Assembly (NCBI RefSeq): GCF_001905345.1 | Contig: NZ_LFBV01000009.1 | Location: forward strand, 186,001 to 250,000 | Direction: 5' to 3' | DNA length: 64,000 nucleotides | Origin: Streptomyces uncialis | GTDB taxonomy: Bacteria > Actinomycetota > Actinomycetes > Streptomycetales > Streptomycetaceae | Shown here: piece by piece, positions 1 through 8,282 of the stretch | Position numbering within the stretch: position 1 is the first letter of the stretch | Layout: every line of letters begins with the position of its first letter | Position numbers and translations under genes: made by a program | The notes under the pieces: model-generated | Seen by the model: only the letters and a program-made list of their open reading frames with translations | Told to the model about the DNA's origin: nothing | Databases searched by the model: none

Positions 1-633
1 GCTGGTGATGTTGCCGGTGCCGAGGCCGAGCTCGTTGGCGAACTCCATCAGCGGGTGCTGGACCTCGACGTAGCCCTCCTCGGTCTGCACCCCGGGGAGC
101 TTGGCGGTGTAGGCGTCGGCGCGCAGGTCGGCGAGATCGCCCTCGACCTTGCGGAAGGTCTCCAGCCTGCGCAGCAGACCGTCCTTGCGGGGCATGTCCC
201 GGGCGGCGGTGTCGAAGGCGTTCGCCGCCTTGTCGGTCTCCTGCCGGGCCTTGATGACGGCCGGGTCGTCCGTGCGGCCCCGGAGCAGGGGCACGGCGGA
301 GACATCGCGTTCGTCGAGCAGCTGGTTGGCGTAGGTGAGGGAGGCCCGGACCAGCCGGGCGGTCGCCTCCGCGTCCTCCGCCTCGTTCCAGGTGTCGATC
401 GATCCCTTGACCTGGAACCCGCCCATGACGAGTCCGACGAGGACGGGTATCAGGAGGATGGCGTTCAGCCGGGTCGGGACCCGCCAGTTGCGCGGTGAGA
501 GACGTCCGCCGGTGGGTCCGGCGGGAGGCGGTGGGGTGGAGCCGGGCCGGGACGCGTCGGACCCGGCCGCTCGGGGCGGCGGCGTGAAATTGCCCCGCGC
601 CGAGGGCTCGGGACCGTTCTTGCTTCGCCTCAC
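1..633 (-). CDS. Nitrate/nitrite-sensor-type membrane histidine kinase, N-terminal part (runs off left edge)
   Basis: The first 211 codons of a minus-strand gene that continues past the window edge. The N-terminus is a Pro/Gly-rich cytoplasmic stretch, followed by NWRVPTRLNAILLIPVLVGL, a transmembrane segment at about residues 50-75. After it comes an extracytoplasmic helical domain with NQLLDERD, typical of the nitrate/nitrite-sensing (NIT) domain of CvnA-type kinases. The layout resembles cvnA in this window, so I infer a paralogous orphan sensor kinase. The GTG start at 633 is chosen because GAGAGG lies about 11 nt upstream and no other start codon fits nearby. The kinase core is outside the window. 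A terminator at 802-835 separates it from the cvn operon, so it probably has its own promoter. Confident as a gene, moderate on function. Confidence 0.8.
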   Translation of the reverse strand, partial: MRRSKNGPEPSARGNFTPPPRAAGSDASRPGSTPPPPAGPTGGRLSPRNWRVPTRLNAILLIPVLVGLVMGGFQVKGSIDTWNEAEDAEATARLVRASLTYANQLLDERDVSAVPLLRGRTDDPAVIKARQETDKAANAFDTAARDMPRKDGLLRRLETFRKVEGDLADLRADAYTAKLPGVQTEEGYVEVQHPLMEFANELGLGTGNITS

Positions 634-989
634 TCGACCAACAACCTCTCGGCGCCGGCACCGATCCTGTGCCGCATCGTCGTCTCCGGGCTGCCCTTGG
701 CTACTGGGCAGTTCAGCGCATTCCAGCACGTCAGGCTGTGCGATTCCAAACAGTCGGAAGCGACGGTTCCGGCTCCGTGAGGTGACAGATAAAAGGGATA
801 TAAAGAGCGAGCCCCGCCAAAAGGCGGGGCTCTTTGTGGCACAGCGGCACCAGTCGACTGCGACACGTGGCGGGCCGTGCTCGAATTCTCTGTCGAAATG
901 TTATGAACACCGTGACCCGCCGTGTCAAACCCCACAGCGGGCGTCCGTACTCCTACGACAACTGCCGTATACAACTTCCTACTTGGCTG
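634..989. other. Intergenic region between cvnD and the left sensor kinase gene
   Basis: It holds the cvn operon terminator (802-835) and an AT-richer stretch on both sides that probably carries the promoter of the leftward kinase gene. ORFs crossing it on either strand are interrupted by this low-GC sequence and look like chance reading frames. I see no further gene. Confidence 0.6.
802..835 (-). terminator. Rho-independent terminator downstream of cvnD
   Basis: Perfect 10-bp stem GAGCCCCGCC / GGCGGGGCTC with an AAAA loop (TTTT in the minus-strand transcript), flanked by A-rich sequence on the left and TTT on the right. It lies about 155 bp after the cvnD stop and can act in both directions. 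Confidence 0.8.
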
Positions 990-1568
990 CTACCGCAGCC
1001 GGGCCATCAGGGCGTGCTCGACCAGTGTGATCAGGCCACTCTTCGCGTCGGCGCGGTGCCTCGCGTCGGTGGTGATGATCGGTGTGTCGGGCCCGATCTG
1101 AAGTGCCTCACGGACCTCGTCGGGGGTGTAGGGCTGGTGTCCGTCGAAGCCGTTGAGGGCGATGACGAAGGGCAGTCCGGAGTTCTCGAAGTAGTCGACC
1201 GCGGGGAAGCAGTCGGCGAGCCTGCGGGTGTCGACAAGGACGACGGCGCCGATCGCGCCGCGTACGAGGTCGTCCCACATGAACCAGAACCGGTCCTGTC
1301 CGGGAGTGCCGAACAGGTACAGGATCAGGTCCTGGTCGAGTGTGATGCGGCCGAAGTCCATGGCCACCGTGGTGGTGGTCTTGTCCCCGGTGTGGGTCAG
1401 GTCGTCGATGCCCGCGCTCGCGGACGTCATGACGGCCTCGGTACGCAGCGGGTTGATCTCCGAGACCGCGCCGACGAACGTGGTCTTGCCCACGCCGAAC
1501 CCGCCCGCCACCACGATCTTCGCGGAGGTGGTCGAGCGCGTAGCCGAGTCAGAGCTTGCGAAGTCCAC
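990..1568 (-). CDS. cvnD1: CvnD-type small GTP-binding protein
   Basis: 192 aa, ATP/GTP-binding protein of the conservon (CvnD/MglA-like) family, which acts with a CvnA kinase, a roadblock protein and a DUF742 protein at the membrane. The P-loop GGFGVGKT is at residues 22-29 and the switch II motif FGTPGQDR is present, with Gly-Gln as in Ras-like GTPases. The usual NKxD base-recognition motif reads NGFD, so guanine specificity may be relaxed, which is common in this family. The GTG start overlaps the end of cvnC by 20 bp, indicating translational coupling as the last gene of the cvn operon. The number 1 follows the remembered S. coelicolor cvn1 locus (SCO5541-5544). Confidence 0.9.
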   Translation of the reverse strand: MDFASSDSATRSTTSAKIVVAGGFGVGKTTFVGAVSEINPLRTEAVMTSASAGIDDLTHTGDKTTTTVAMDFGRITLDQDLILYLFGTPGQDRFWFMWDDLVRGAIGAVVLVDTRRLADCFPAVDYFENSGLPFVIALNGFDGHQPYTPDEVREALQIGPDTPIITTDARHRADAKSGLITLVEHALMARLR

Positions 1569-1959
1569 TGAGCACCCTTTCGAGCAGTGTCACATCAGGC
1601 TGGCCACCGGCGTTCTCGTCGCCACCGGGCTGATGGATGGCGACCAGGCCCGCCTCCGCCAGGTCCGCGACCAGGATCCGGGCCACACCGAGCGGCATCG
1701 ACAGCAGCGCCGAGACCTCGGCGACGGACTTGACCTCACGGCACAGATGGCAGATCCGCTGGTGCTCGGGGAGCAGCCCCATCAGCGCGGCGGGATCCGC
1801 GGTCGTGCTCACGAGGGCCTCGATGGCCAGCTGGTACCGCGGCCTGGTCCGGCCGCCGGTCATCGCGTACGGACGCACCAGCGGCTGGTCGCCTTCGTGC
1901 CCGTACGGCGCGTGATGTGAGGCTCCGTACGGATCGTGAGAGGCGGTTGGCGGGGTCAT
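1549..1959 (-). CDS. cvnC1: CvnC-type DUF742 protein
   Basis: 136 aa, DUF742 family, the third gene of a conservon. Visible features are the RPYAMTGGRTRPRYQLAIEALV segment near residue 30 and the winged-helix-like LLPEHQRICHLCREVKSVAE region, which is strongly conserved in DUF742 proteins. Its biochemical role is not established; it is thought to work with CvnB and CvnD in a membrane-proximal signalling complex. GGAGG lies 5 nt before the ATG at 1959. The gene overlaps cvnD and lies 161 bp after cvnB on the same strand. Confidence 0.9.
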   Translation of the reverse strand: MTPPTASHDPYGASHHAPYGHEGDQPLVRPYAMTGGRTRPRYQLAIEALVSTTADPAALMGLLPEHQRICHLCREVKSVAEVSALLSMPLGVARILVADLAEAGLVAIHQPGGDENAGGQPDVTLLERVLSGLRKL

Positions 1960-2120
1960 GAATCCTCCGGGCGGGACAGCAGGGAGTCTGCGTGCCGTCT
2001 GACAGAGCCGGTGGGGGGACCGAGTGGCGGCCGGACGGTGGACGGGCGTTCGATCGGCGATCGGACGGACAGGACGGACGAGACCAGGAAACGAGAAGGC
2101 GGGCGACCCGCGTCAGCGGG

Positions 2121-2543
2121 TCAGTGGAGCAGACTGCCCTGGAGCTCGGCGCGCAGGTCCGGGGTGAGTACCGCACCCGCCCGGTCGACCAGGAGAGCCA
2201 TCTCGTATCCGACGAGACCGATGTCGCACTCGGGGTGCGCGAGGACGGCCAGCGAGGAGCCGTCCGACACCTGCATGATGAAGAGGAAGCCGCGCTCCAT
2301 CTCCACCACCGTCTGGGTGACGGTGCCGCCCTCGAAGATGCGGGACGCGCCCGCCGTGAGCGAGGTCAGACCGGAGGCGACCGCGGCGAGTTGGTCGGCC
2401 CGGTCACGGGGGAAGCCTTCGGACATCGCCAGAAGGAGTCCGTCGGCGGAGACCACCACCGTGTGGGACACCCCGGGGGTGTTGTCCACGAAGTTGGTGA
2501 TCAACCAGTTCAGGTTCTGTGCCGCCTGGCTCATCGGGCTCAA
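2121..2543 (-). CDS. cvnB1: CvnB-type roadblock/LC7 domain protein
   Basis: 140 aa, a single roadblock/LC7 domain, with typical text such as NFVDNTPGVSHTVVVSADGL and a C-terminal helix. In conservons this protein is the partner of the CvnD GTPase, like MglB for MglA. The start is probably TTG at 2543, because AGGAG sits 7 nt upstream; the ATG three codons later has poor spacing. The gene begins 1 bp after the cvnA stop codon, so the two are translationally coupled. Confidence 0.92.
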   Translation of the reverse strand: MSPMSQAAQNLNWLITNFVDNTPGVSHTVVVSADGLLLAMSEGFPRDRADQLAAVASGLTSLTAGASRIFEGGTVTQTVVEMERGFLFIMQVSDGSSLAVLAHPECDIGLVGYEMALLVDRAGAVLTPDLRAELQGSLLH

Positions 2544-2544
2544 C

Positions 2545-5500
2545 TTAGTGCTCCTGCTGGTGAGTGGGGCGGGGGTGGTTGCCGGTCGACTGGCCGGTGT
2601 TGGCCTGCCGCCCCTGCTGGATGCCCCTACGGAGATTGGTCAGCCGTCCGCGTACGTCGTCAGGCGCACGCGACACCTGCGGACCGGTCTGGTGCTGCTG
2701 TTGCTGAGCCGTGCCCGCCACGAGGTTCGCGCGCGGCACCCGGCGCGGCAGCCCGGAGGTGGTGATGCCACCCGCGGTGGGCTGGCGCACCCGTTCGGCC
2801 TGCCGGACGAGCTCGTCATTGGGTGACGTCCGCCAGGAACCCGTACCGCCCTGCCCCGGACCCTGGCCGGGGCCGGGACGGGCGCTGTTCTGATCGCCGG
2901 TGGGGGTGTCCGCGGACCGGGCCGGCAGCGAGGGCCGCGGGCCCTGCCCCGGATGTCCGGACTGTTCGGGCTGTCCCTGCGGAACCGCCTGCTCACCGAG
3001 GGTACCGTCCGATTCCGGCCGCTCCGCCCGCTGGCCACGGAACCAGTCCGTCTCCAGCGTGTCGAACAGCGGGGTACGGCCGTCCCCGGGGCCCGCCGGA
3101 GGCAGCGCCTCCGGCTCGGTGGGCCGGTTCTGCCGCGGCGCCTCGGGGCCGTGGCCCTGCTGCGCCGGCGGCCTGCCGTACTCCGGCGCCGGACGTTCGA
3201 ACTGCCCGGTGTCCGACGGGTCCTGACCGTAACCGCCGGGCCCGCCCTGCCCGCGGTCGTCGTAGCCGGTCACCTGGGGCACCGGGAACTGGCCGGTGTC
3301 CGACGGGTCCTGGCCCGCCGGCGCGCCGAAGACGTCCGAGCGGACGTACGGCCCGTCCTCCCCTTCGCCGGAGCGGGTGACACCCGGGTCCGGACTCGGG
3401 GAACCGAAGTCCTGCGGAGGCGGCGCGTCGTAGTCGGGACGCGTGAACTCCGAGGTCGCGCCCGCCTGCTGCCGGTCGTCGACCGGCGGGAACGCCGAGG
3501 TGTCGACGGGCGGCGCGGCGGAGTACTCGTCGAAGCGCGGGAACTGCGTGGTGGAGTCGTGCTCCTCATGACCCCGGGGGGAGTCCTGCGGGGCACGCGG
3601 CACCGGCGGCTGCGCGGTCCCGTCGCTCCAGCTCGGCGCCCGCTGGGCGTCGCCGCCGCCGGGCAGCTCGGCGCGCGGCGCGCCGCGCGCGGGGAGCTGC
3701 GGCCTGCGACCGCGCTGCCGGGAGGGGTCCTGGCCCTGGCCCGGACCGCCGGGACGGCCGTCCTGACGCTCGGCGCCCGGGGGCCGGGCACCGAATCCGT
3801 CGAAGCCGTCGCCGCGCCGGGGAGCGCCCTGGCGTCCGCCGGACGGGTCGTCCGGGAAACCGTCCTGCCGGGGGCCGTTGCCGAAGCCCGGCGCCCCGTC
3901 GAAGGCCCCGGGTCCGCCCTGCCCCGGAACACCCTGACCGCGGTCCGCGTACGGCAGCCCCTGGTGCTGGCCCTGGCCGGGGCGCTGGCCCTGGTTCGGT
4001 CCGTACCCCGGGCCCTGCTGGCCCGGCTGGCCACCCTGGCCGCCGGGACGGCCGGGCAGGCCGCTTCCGGTGCTCTGGAGTCCCTGCGGTCCCGCCGGGC
4101 CCTGGCCGAAGGCGCCCGCTCCCGCGGGGGCCGGACGGCCGCCGGGGACCTGCGGAGCACCGTCCCGGCCGGGCAGCGCGGCCCGGGGACCGCCCTGCGG
4201 ACCGGGGCCGAGGTACCCGGGGGTGCCGGGGCCGTTGCCGACCGAAGGGCCGGGGCCGCGGCGGGCGGCGGCCGCGCCGGCCGAGGCCTGCGCGGCCGCC
4301 GGGCCACCGGGGATACCGGGCGTGCCGGGCTTGCCGACCGGGGGCTTCTTGTTGCCCTGGGCGACGTCCACGGGAAGCATGACGAGCGCGGTGGTGCCAC
4401 CGGAGTCCGAGGGCCGCAGCTGGATCCGGATGCCGTGCCGCTGGGACAGCCGGCCGACCACGAACAGACCCATGCGGCGGGAGACGGAGACATCCACGGT
4501 GGGCGGCGACGCCAGCCGCTCGTTGATCGCCGCGAGGTCCTCCGGCGACAGACCGATACCGGTGTCGTGGATCTCGATCAGCACCCGGCCGTCGGGCAGC
4601 GCGTGCCCGGTGACCTTGACCTTGGTCTGCGGGGAGGAGAACGACGTGGCGTTCTCCAGCAGCTCGGCGAGCAGGTGGACGAGGTCGTTGACGACACGGC
4701 CGGCGACCTCGGTGCCGGGCACCGAGGACAGCTCGATCCGCTCGTACTGCTCCACCTCGGACGCGGCGGCACGCAGCACGTCGACCAGCGGCACCGGCCG
4801 GGTCCATCGGCGGCCGGGCTCCTCACCGGCGAGGACCAGGAGGTTCTCGCCGTTACGGCGCATACGGGTCGCGAGGTGGTCGAGCTTGAACAGCGACGAG
4901 AGCTGGTCGGGGTCGGCCTCGCGGGACTCCAGCTCGGAGATGAGCGAGAGCTGACGCTGGATGAGGCCCTGGGAACGGCGCGACAGGTTGGTGAACATCG
5001 CGTTGACGTTGCCCCGCAGCAGGGCCTGCTCGGCGGCCAGCCGGACCGCCTCGCGGTGCACGTCGTCGAAGGCCGCGGCCACCTGGCCGATCTCGTCCCG
5101 GGAGTGCACACCGACCGACTCGACGGAGGTGTCGACGTCCTGCGGGTCCGACTCGGACAGCTGCTTGACCAGCTCGGGCAGCCGGTCCTGGGCGACCTTC
5201 GTCGCGGTGTCCTGGAGCCGCCGCAGCGAGCGGATCATGGAGCGCGCCACGATGAACGCGCCGACCAGCGAGACACCGAGCACGAGCAGGATCACGGCAC
5301 CGCTGATGATCGCGCCCTGCTCCGACTCGTCGCGCAGCTCGCGGGCCTTGTCCTCCATCTCGCCGAGCAGGGTCCGCTCGATGTTGGTCATCGCGTTGAT
5401 CTTGGTGGTACTGGCGTCGAGCCAGTCCTTGTACGAGCGCTTCTTGCTGTTCTCCATGGCGCCGGGCGACTCCAGGACCCGATCGGCGTAGGCCATCGAC

Positions 5501-6513
5501 TCCTTGATGTTGGAGTTGCCGTCGTCGATCGGCTTGAGGAGTTCCTTGGCGTCGCCCTCGTAGATCGTCTTGAAGCCGGTGAGCTCCGCGTCCTCCTTGC
5601 TGAACGCGTTCGCCGCGTAGCGCCGGTCCAGCTCGGAGAGACTGCCCTTGTCCTTGTTGTTCGCGGGGAGGGCCGCGGCGATGACCGCGCGCTGCACCGA
5701 CGCGTACTCCTTGGCGGACGAGAACGCCGCCAGGGCGCGGGTGCGCTGGACCATCTCCGGGTTGCTGGTCGCCTGCGCCATGTCCTGCGAGAGGGCCAGC
5801 AGCTCCTCGATGAGCATGCTGTAGGCGTCGACGGTCTGCGAGGACGAGTTGCGGTCCGTGTACGCCGCCGCGCGGGCGTCGCTGAGGCCGCGGAGCTGGC
5901 TGGCGATCTGGCGGACCGAGGAGTTGATCCCCTCCAGGCCCTCCCGCCCGCCGACGTCGTCGATCGGCTTGGTGCCTTCGAGGAAGGCCTGACGGGCCCG
6001 GTCGGTTTTGTCCCGGGGGCCCTTGACGTCGAAGTCGGAGGCCTTGCCGCCGTGCGCGAGGGGACCGGCGGAGCTGTCACGCTCGTCCTGGAGCGCGGCG
6101 GCGAGCTGGGTGGCCTGCTTGGTCAGGTCCGTCAGCAGCTTCATGTTGTCGAGCTGCTGGATGTCGTCCATCGACTGGTTGATCCGCAGGGCGCCCAGCG
6201 AGGTCGCGGCGACCACGGGGAGGGCGAGCAGCGAGACGAGCCGGGTGGAGATGCGCCAGTTGCGCAGCGCGACACGGGAGCCGGTGTTGTGGGGGCCCTT
6301 GCCCTTGGACTTCGCCTTGGGGGCCGGGGGCGGGCCGCCCGCGGGGCCGGGGCCGGGGCCGCCGGGCGCGGACTGGCGGGCGGAGTCCGCGCTGCCGATC
6401 ATGGACACGGGTCCTGGGTTCTGGGCGTGCTGGGGCGAGGAGCCACGGTCGGTCCCGCCGCGCGGCTCCGGCTCCGCCGGACCGCTGCCATCCCTCTTGA
6501 AACGTCCCTGCAC
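2545..6513 (-). CDS. cvnA1: CvnA-type sensor histidine kinase with NIT, HAMP and ATPase domains
   Basis: About 1322 aa if it starts at the GTG at 6513, where the protein reads VQGRFKRDGSGPAEPEPRGG. The open frame continues 90 codons upstream, but that part has unusual composition, and AGAGG lies 11 nt before the GTG. Order: Pro-rich cytoplasmic N-terminus, transmembrane helix near 90-110, helical nitrate/nitrite-sensing domain to about 440, second helix near 445-465 (GAVILLVLGVSLVGAFIVAR), HAMP-like linker, an atypical H-box LDHLATRMRRNGENLL, the N-box LLENATSF and G-box DTGIGLS of the ATPase domain, then a 500-residue Pro/Gly/Gln-rich tail with QDPSDTGQF twice. It heads the cvn operon. The classical HisKA domain is absent, as in other CvnA kinases. 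Confidence 0.9.
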   Translation of the reverse strand: MQGRFKRDGSGPAEPEPRGGTDRGSSPQHAQNPGPVSMIGSADSARQSAPGGPGPGPAGGPPPAPKAKSKGKGPHNTGSRVALRNWRISTRLVSLLALPVVAATSLGALRINQSMDDIQQLDNMKLLTDLTKQATQLAAALQDERDSSAGPLAHGGKASDFDVKGPRDKTDRARQAFLEGTKPIDDVGGREGLEGINSSVRQIASQLRGLSDARAAAYTDRNSSSQTVDAYSMLIEELLALSQDMAQATSNPEMVQRTRALAAFSSAKEYASVQRAVIAAALPANNKDKGSLSELDRRYAANAFSKEDAELTGFKTIYEGDAKELLKPIDDGNSNIKESMAYADRVLESPGAMENSKKRSYKDWLDASTTKINAMTNIERTLLGEMEDKARELRDESEQGAIISGAVILLVLGVSLVGAFIVARSMIRSLRRLQDTATKVAQDRLPELVKQLSESDPQDVDTSVESVGVHSRDEIGQVAAAFDDVHREAVRLAAEQALLRGNVNAMFTNLSRRSQGLIQRQLSLISELESREADPDQLSSLFKLDHLATRMRRNGENLLVLAGEEPGRRWTRPVPLVDVLRAAASEVEQYERIELSSVPGTEVAGRVVNDLVHLLAELLENATSFSSPQTKVKVTGHALPDGRVLIEIHDTGIGLSPEDLAAINERLASPPTVDVSVSRRMGLFVVGRLSQRHGIRIQLRPSDSGGTTALVMLPVDVAQGNKKPPVGKPGTPGIPGGPAAAQASAGAAAARRGPGPSVGNGPGTPGYLGPGPQGGPRAALPGRDGAPQVPGGRPAPAGAGAFGQGPAGPQGLQSTGSGLPGRPGGQGGQPGQQGPGYGPNQGQRPGQGQHQGLPYADRGQGVPGQGGPGAFDGAPGFGNGPRQDGFPDDPSGGRQGAPRRGDGFDGFGARPPGAERQDGRPGGPGQGQDPSRQRGRRPQLPARGAPRAELPGGGDAQRAPSWSDGTAQPPVPRAPQDSPRGHEEHDSTTQFPRFDEYSAAPPVDTSAFPPVDDRQQAGATSEFTRPDYDAPPPQDFGSPSPDPGVTRSGEGEDGPYVRSDVFGAPAGQDPSDTGQFPVPQVTGYDDRGQGGPGGYGQDPSDTGQFERPAPEYGRPPAQQGHGPEAPRQNRPTEPEALPPAGPGDGRTPLFDTLETDWFRGQRAERPESDGTLGEQAVPQGQPEQSGHPGQGPRPSLPARSADTPTGDQNSARPGPGQGPGQGGTGSWRTSPNDELVRQAERVRQPTAGGITTSGLPRRVPRANLVAGTAQQQQHQTGPQVSRAPDDVRGRLTNLRRGIQQGRQANTGQSTGNHPRPTHQQEH

Positions 6514-7114
6514 TAGCGTCGCAACCTCTGGACCAGGCGTCCCCCCGCAGTGCGGTGGGACGGTGTCGGCGTCAAGCAGGAGCACCGCGTGTTGCCGTGT
6601 CCTGTGGTGGTCGTGAGTGACCGGCGCTGCCCCCACCCGCCGCTCACTCGGCGCTTCGCTGCGCCCCCTGTGCGCCGGTTGGTTCCCGCGGCGGTCCCGG
6701 GAATTCCAGCACAGTGCCGGATCTCCAACAAGAGCGGAGGGCCAGGCTGTGACCTCGGTGACGCGCAGTGAGGCCCGGGTCACCGGACGTAGAACCTTAT
6801 CTGGTGCACAACGGACAAATTGCTACGAGGTGCAGGAAGTGTCCGGGTGTCCCAGTCGCGATGATCGGGAGCGGAATGACGGCTTCGGGTGGGTAATGCC
6901 CCTTTCACTCCCACTCGACCCTCATGTTAAATGTCGGGAATATCCCCTGGGTCGTGAGCAAACTCACACCCTGTTTCCTGCGTCATCCTGCCGCAGTCGG
7001 GGAATTGCGCGTTTAGCCTGACGCTTTACACCGCTGGCAGTAATGACAACCCGTGCGCCGGGAGCGCCATGTGGCGGGCCCGGCGTCCCGAATCAGGACA
7101 GGGTCCGCACTCAG
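6514..7114. other. Divergent intergenic region upstream of cvnA
   Basis: About 600 bp. The 6514-6783 part is open in the cvnA frame but reads unlike a protein and is taken as leader. The part from about 6790 to 7030 is clearly AT-richer than the genes around it and should carry the leftward cvn promoter and the rightward promoter of the small gene at 7115. I could not fix promoter boxes with confidence. Confidence 0.5.
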
Positions 7115-7309
7115 ATGAAGACCACGATGCTGCTCCGCAACACCGCCAATCCGCGTCGTACCACGCTGGCGCATGTCGATGATGTCGCGGAGTTCCGGGG
7201 TGGGGGCGAGGCGCTGGTGCACTCGCTCGATCTGCCGGCCCAGACGGCCAACCCCCGCCGCACCATCCTCATGACCCCGCCCGCGCCGTTCGTGCCGTCC
7301 CCGGCGTAA
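7115..7309 (+). CDS. Small protein with duplicated TANPRRT motif, function unknown
   Basis: 64 aa. It contains RNTANPRRTTLAHV near the N-terminus and AQTANPRRTILM near the C-terminus, an obvious internal repeat separated by about 34 residues with an acidic centre (DDVAEFRGGGEALVHSLD). Codons are strongly GC at third position, which supports a real gene. There are no transmembrane segments or cysteines. I chose ATG at 7115 because the repeat starts shortly after it; an upstream ATG at 7043 in the same frame gives 88 aa. The ribosome binding site (AGGACAGG about 12 nt before) is moderate. It is transcribed divergently from the cvn operon. I do not recognise the family. It could be a short signalling or modified peptide, but nothing in the neighbourhood proves that. 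Confidence 0.6.
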   Translation: MKTTMLLRNTANPRRTTLAHVDDVAEFRGGGEALVHSLDLPAQTANPRRTILMTPPAPFVPSPA

Positions 7310-7312
7310 CGC

Positions 7313-8235
7313 CTTCGCTTGCGCTTCTGAGGTTTCTCCCGCTGGGCGTCTTTCGTTTCTGTGCGGTCGCTCGGTGGTTTCGCGGTTCCCCGCGGGTCGC
7401 CTTCGCTTGCGCTTCCCAGGTCTGTCCGGCGGGGCGTGCTTCGTTCCTGTGCCGTCGTTCGTGGGTTTGCGCAGTTCCCCGCGCCCCTGTCGGGGCGCTG
7501 CCTGTCTGGTGTTGTCGGTCGGGTGCGGGGCGGTTCTCGTTTTCGCGCAGTTCCCCGCGCCCCTTTGGGGCGCGTCCGGCTTGTTCTTCGGGTCGGTGCC
7601 GGTCGGGATTCTCCGTCCTCGCTCCAACGCGCTCGGTACGACGTCCCCCTTGCCCGACTGAAGAGCATCGGAGTCTGCGGGCAGAGATTCCCGCCCACCC
7701 CCTCCGGCAGCAGCGCGACTGCGGGAGGAAGGGGGTGCCCCTTCAGGGGCGCGGGGAACTGCGCACCCCCGTCCGACCCGCACGGGAACAGGTACGCCCA
7801 GGAGTGGAACCCCAGGGGCGCGGGGAACTGCGCAAAAACGAGGGCGGCCCCGCACCCGAAGAGCGACCGCAAGTGGGCAGCACCTCAGGGGCGCGGGGAA
7901 CTGCGCACCCCCGTCCGACCCGCACGGGAACAGGTACGCCCAGGTGGGGAACCTCAGGGGCGCGAGGAACTGCGCACCACCGAGCGACGGCACAGGGACA
8001 AGTGCGCCCAGCGCAGGAGACCCGGGGGGCGCGAGCGAAGGCGACCTGCGGGGAACTGCGCACCCACCGAGCGACGGCACAGGGACAAGTGCGCCCAGCG
8101 CAGGAACCCGGGGGGCGCGAGCGAAGGCGACCTGCGGGGAACTGCGCACCCACCGAGCGACGGCACAGGGACAAGTACGCCCAGCGCAGGAAACCCGGGG
8201 GGCGCGAGCGAAGGCGACCTGCGGGCTGAGCGTTA
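7313..8235. repeat. Intergenic repeat block 1 (inverted left arm, central module, direct right arm)
   Basis: A 0.9-kb mosaic with no gene. Left arm: cores in complement orientation (GCGCAGTTCCCCGCGCCCC) at 7469-7487 and 7545-7563. Centre: a module beginning TTCTTCGGGTCGGTGCCGGT near 7587, followed by GACTGAAGAGCATCGGAGTC near 7658. Right arm: direct cores GGGGCGCGGGGAACTGCGC at 7746, 7815, 7888 and 7957 (the last with one substitution), then about 2.5 copies of an 86-bp unit to 8235 containing GCGCGAGCGAAGGCGACC. Spacing is 69-73 bp, then 86 bp. All ORFs through this block follow the repeats and are not genes. Confidence 0.9.
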
Positions 8236-8282
8236 GCCTGGGGCTTCACCGGTCCAGCGGAAAGAAAGGGGCGCCAGCCACC

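Noticed and set aside
2953..6516. 1187-codon plus-strand open frame opposite cvnA
   Set aside because: Mirror of the Pro/Gly-rich high-GC cvnA gene; it is almost pure Arg/Gly/Val/Leu composition with no motif and no ribosome site. Open frames opposite GC-rich genes are common.
6514..6783. Upstream extension of cvnA by 90 codons
   Set aside because: Composition is unlike the protein; a good GTG with Shine-Dalgarno lies at 6513 and a conserved N-terminal motif begins there.
7361..8236. Long ORFs across repeat block 1 on both strands
   Set aside because: They follow the repeats (repeated RGAGNCA or GRGELR text), have no ribosome sites, and the same frames reappear in the other blocks.
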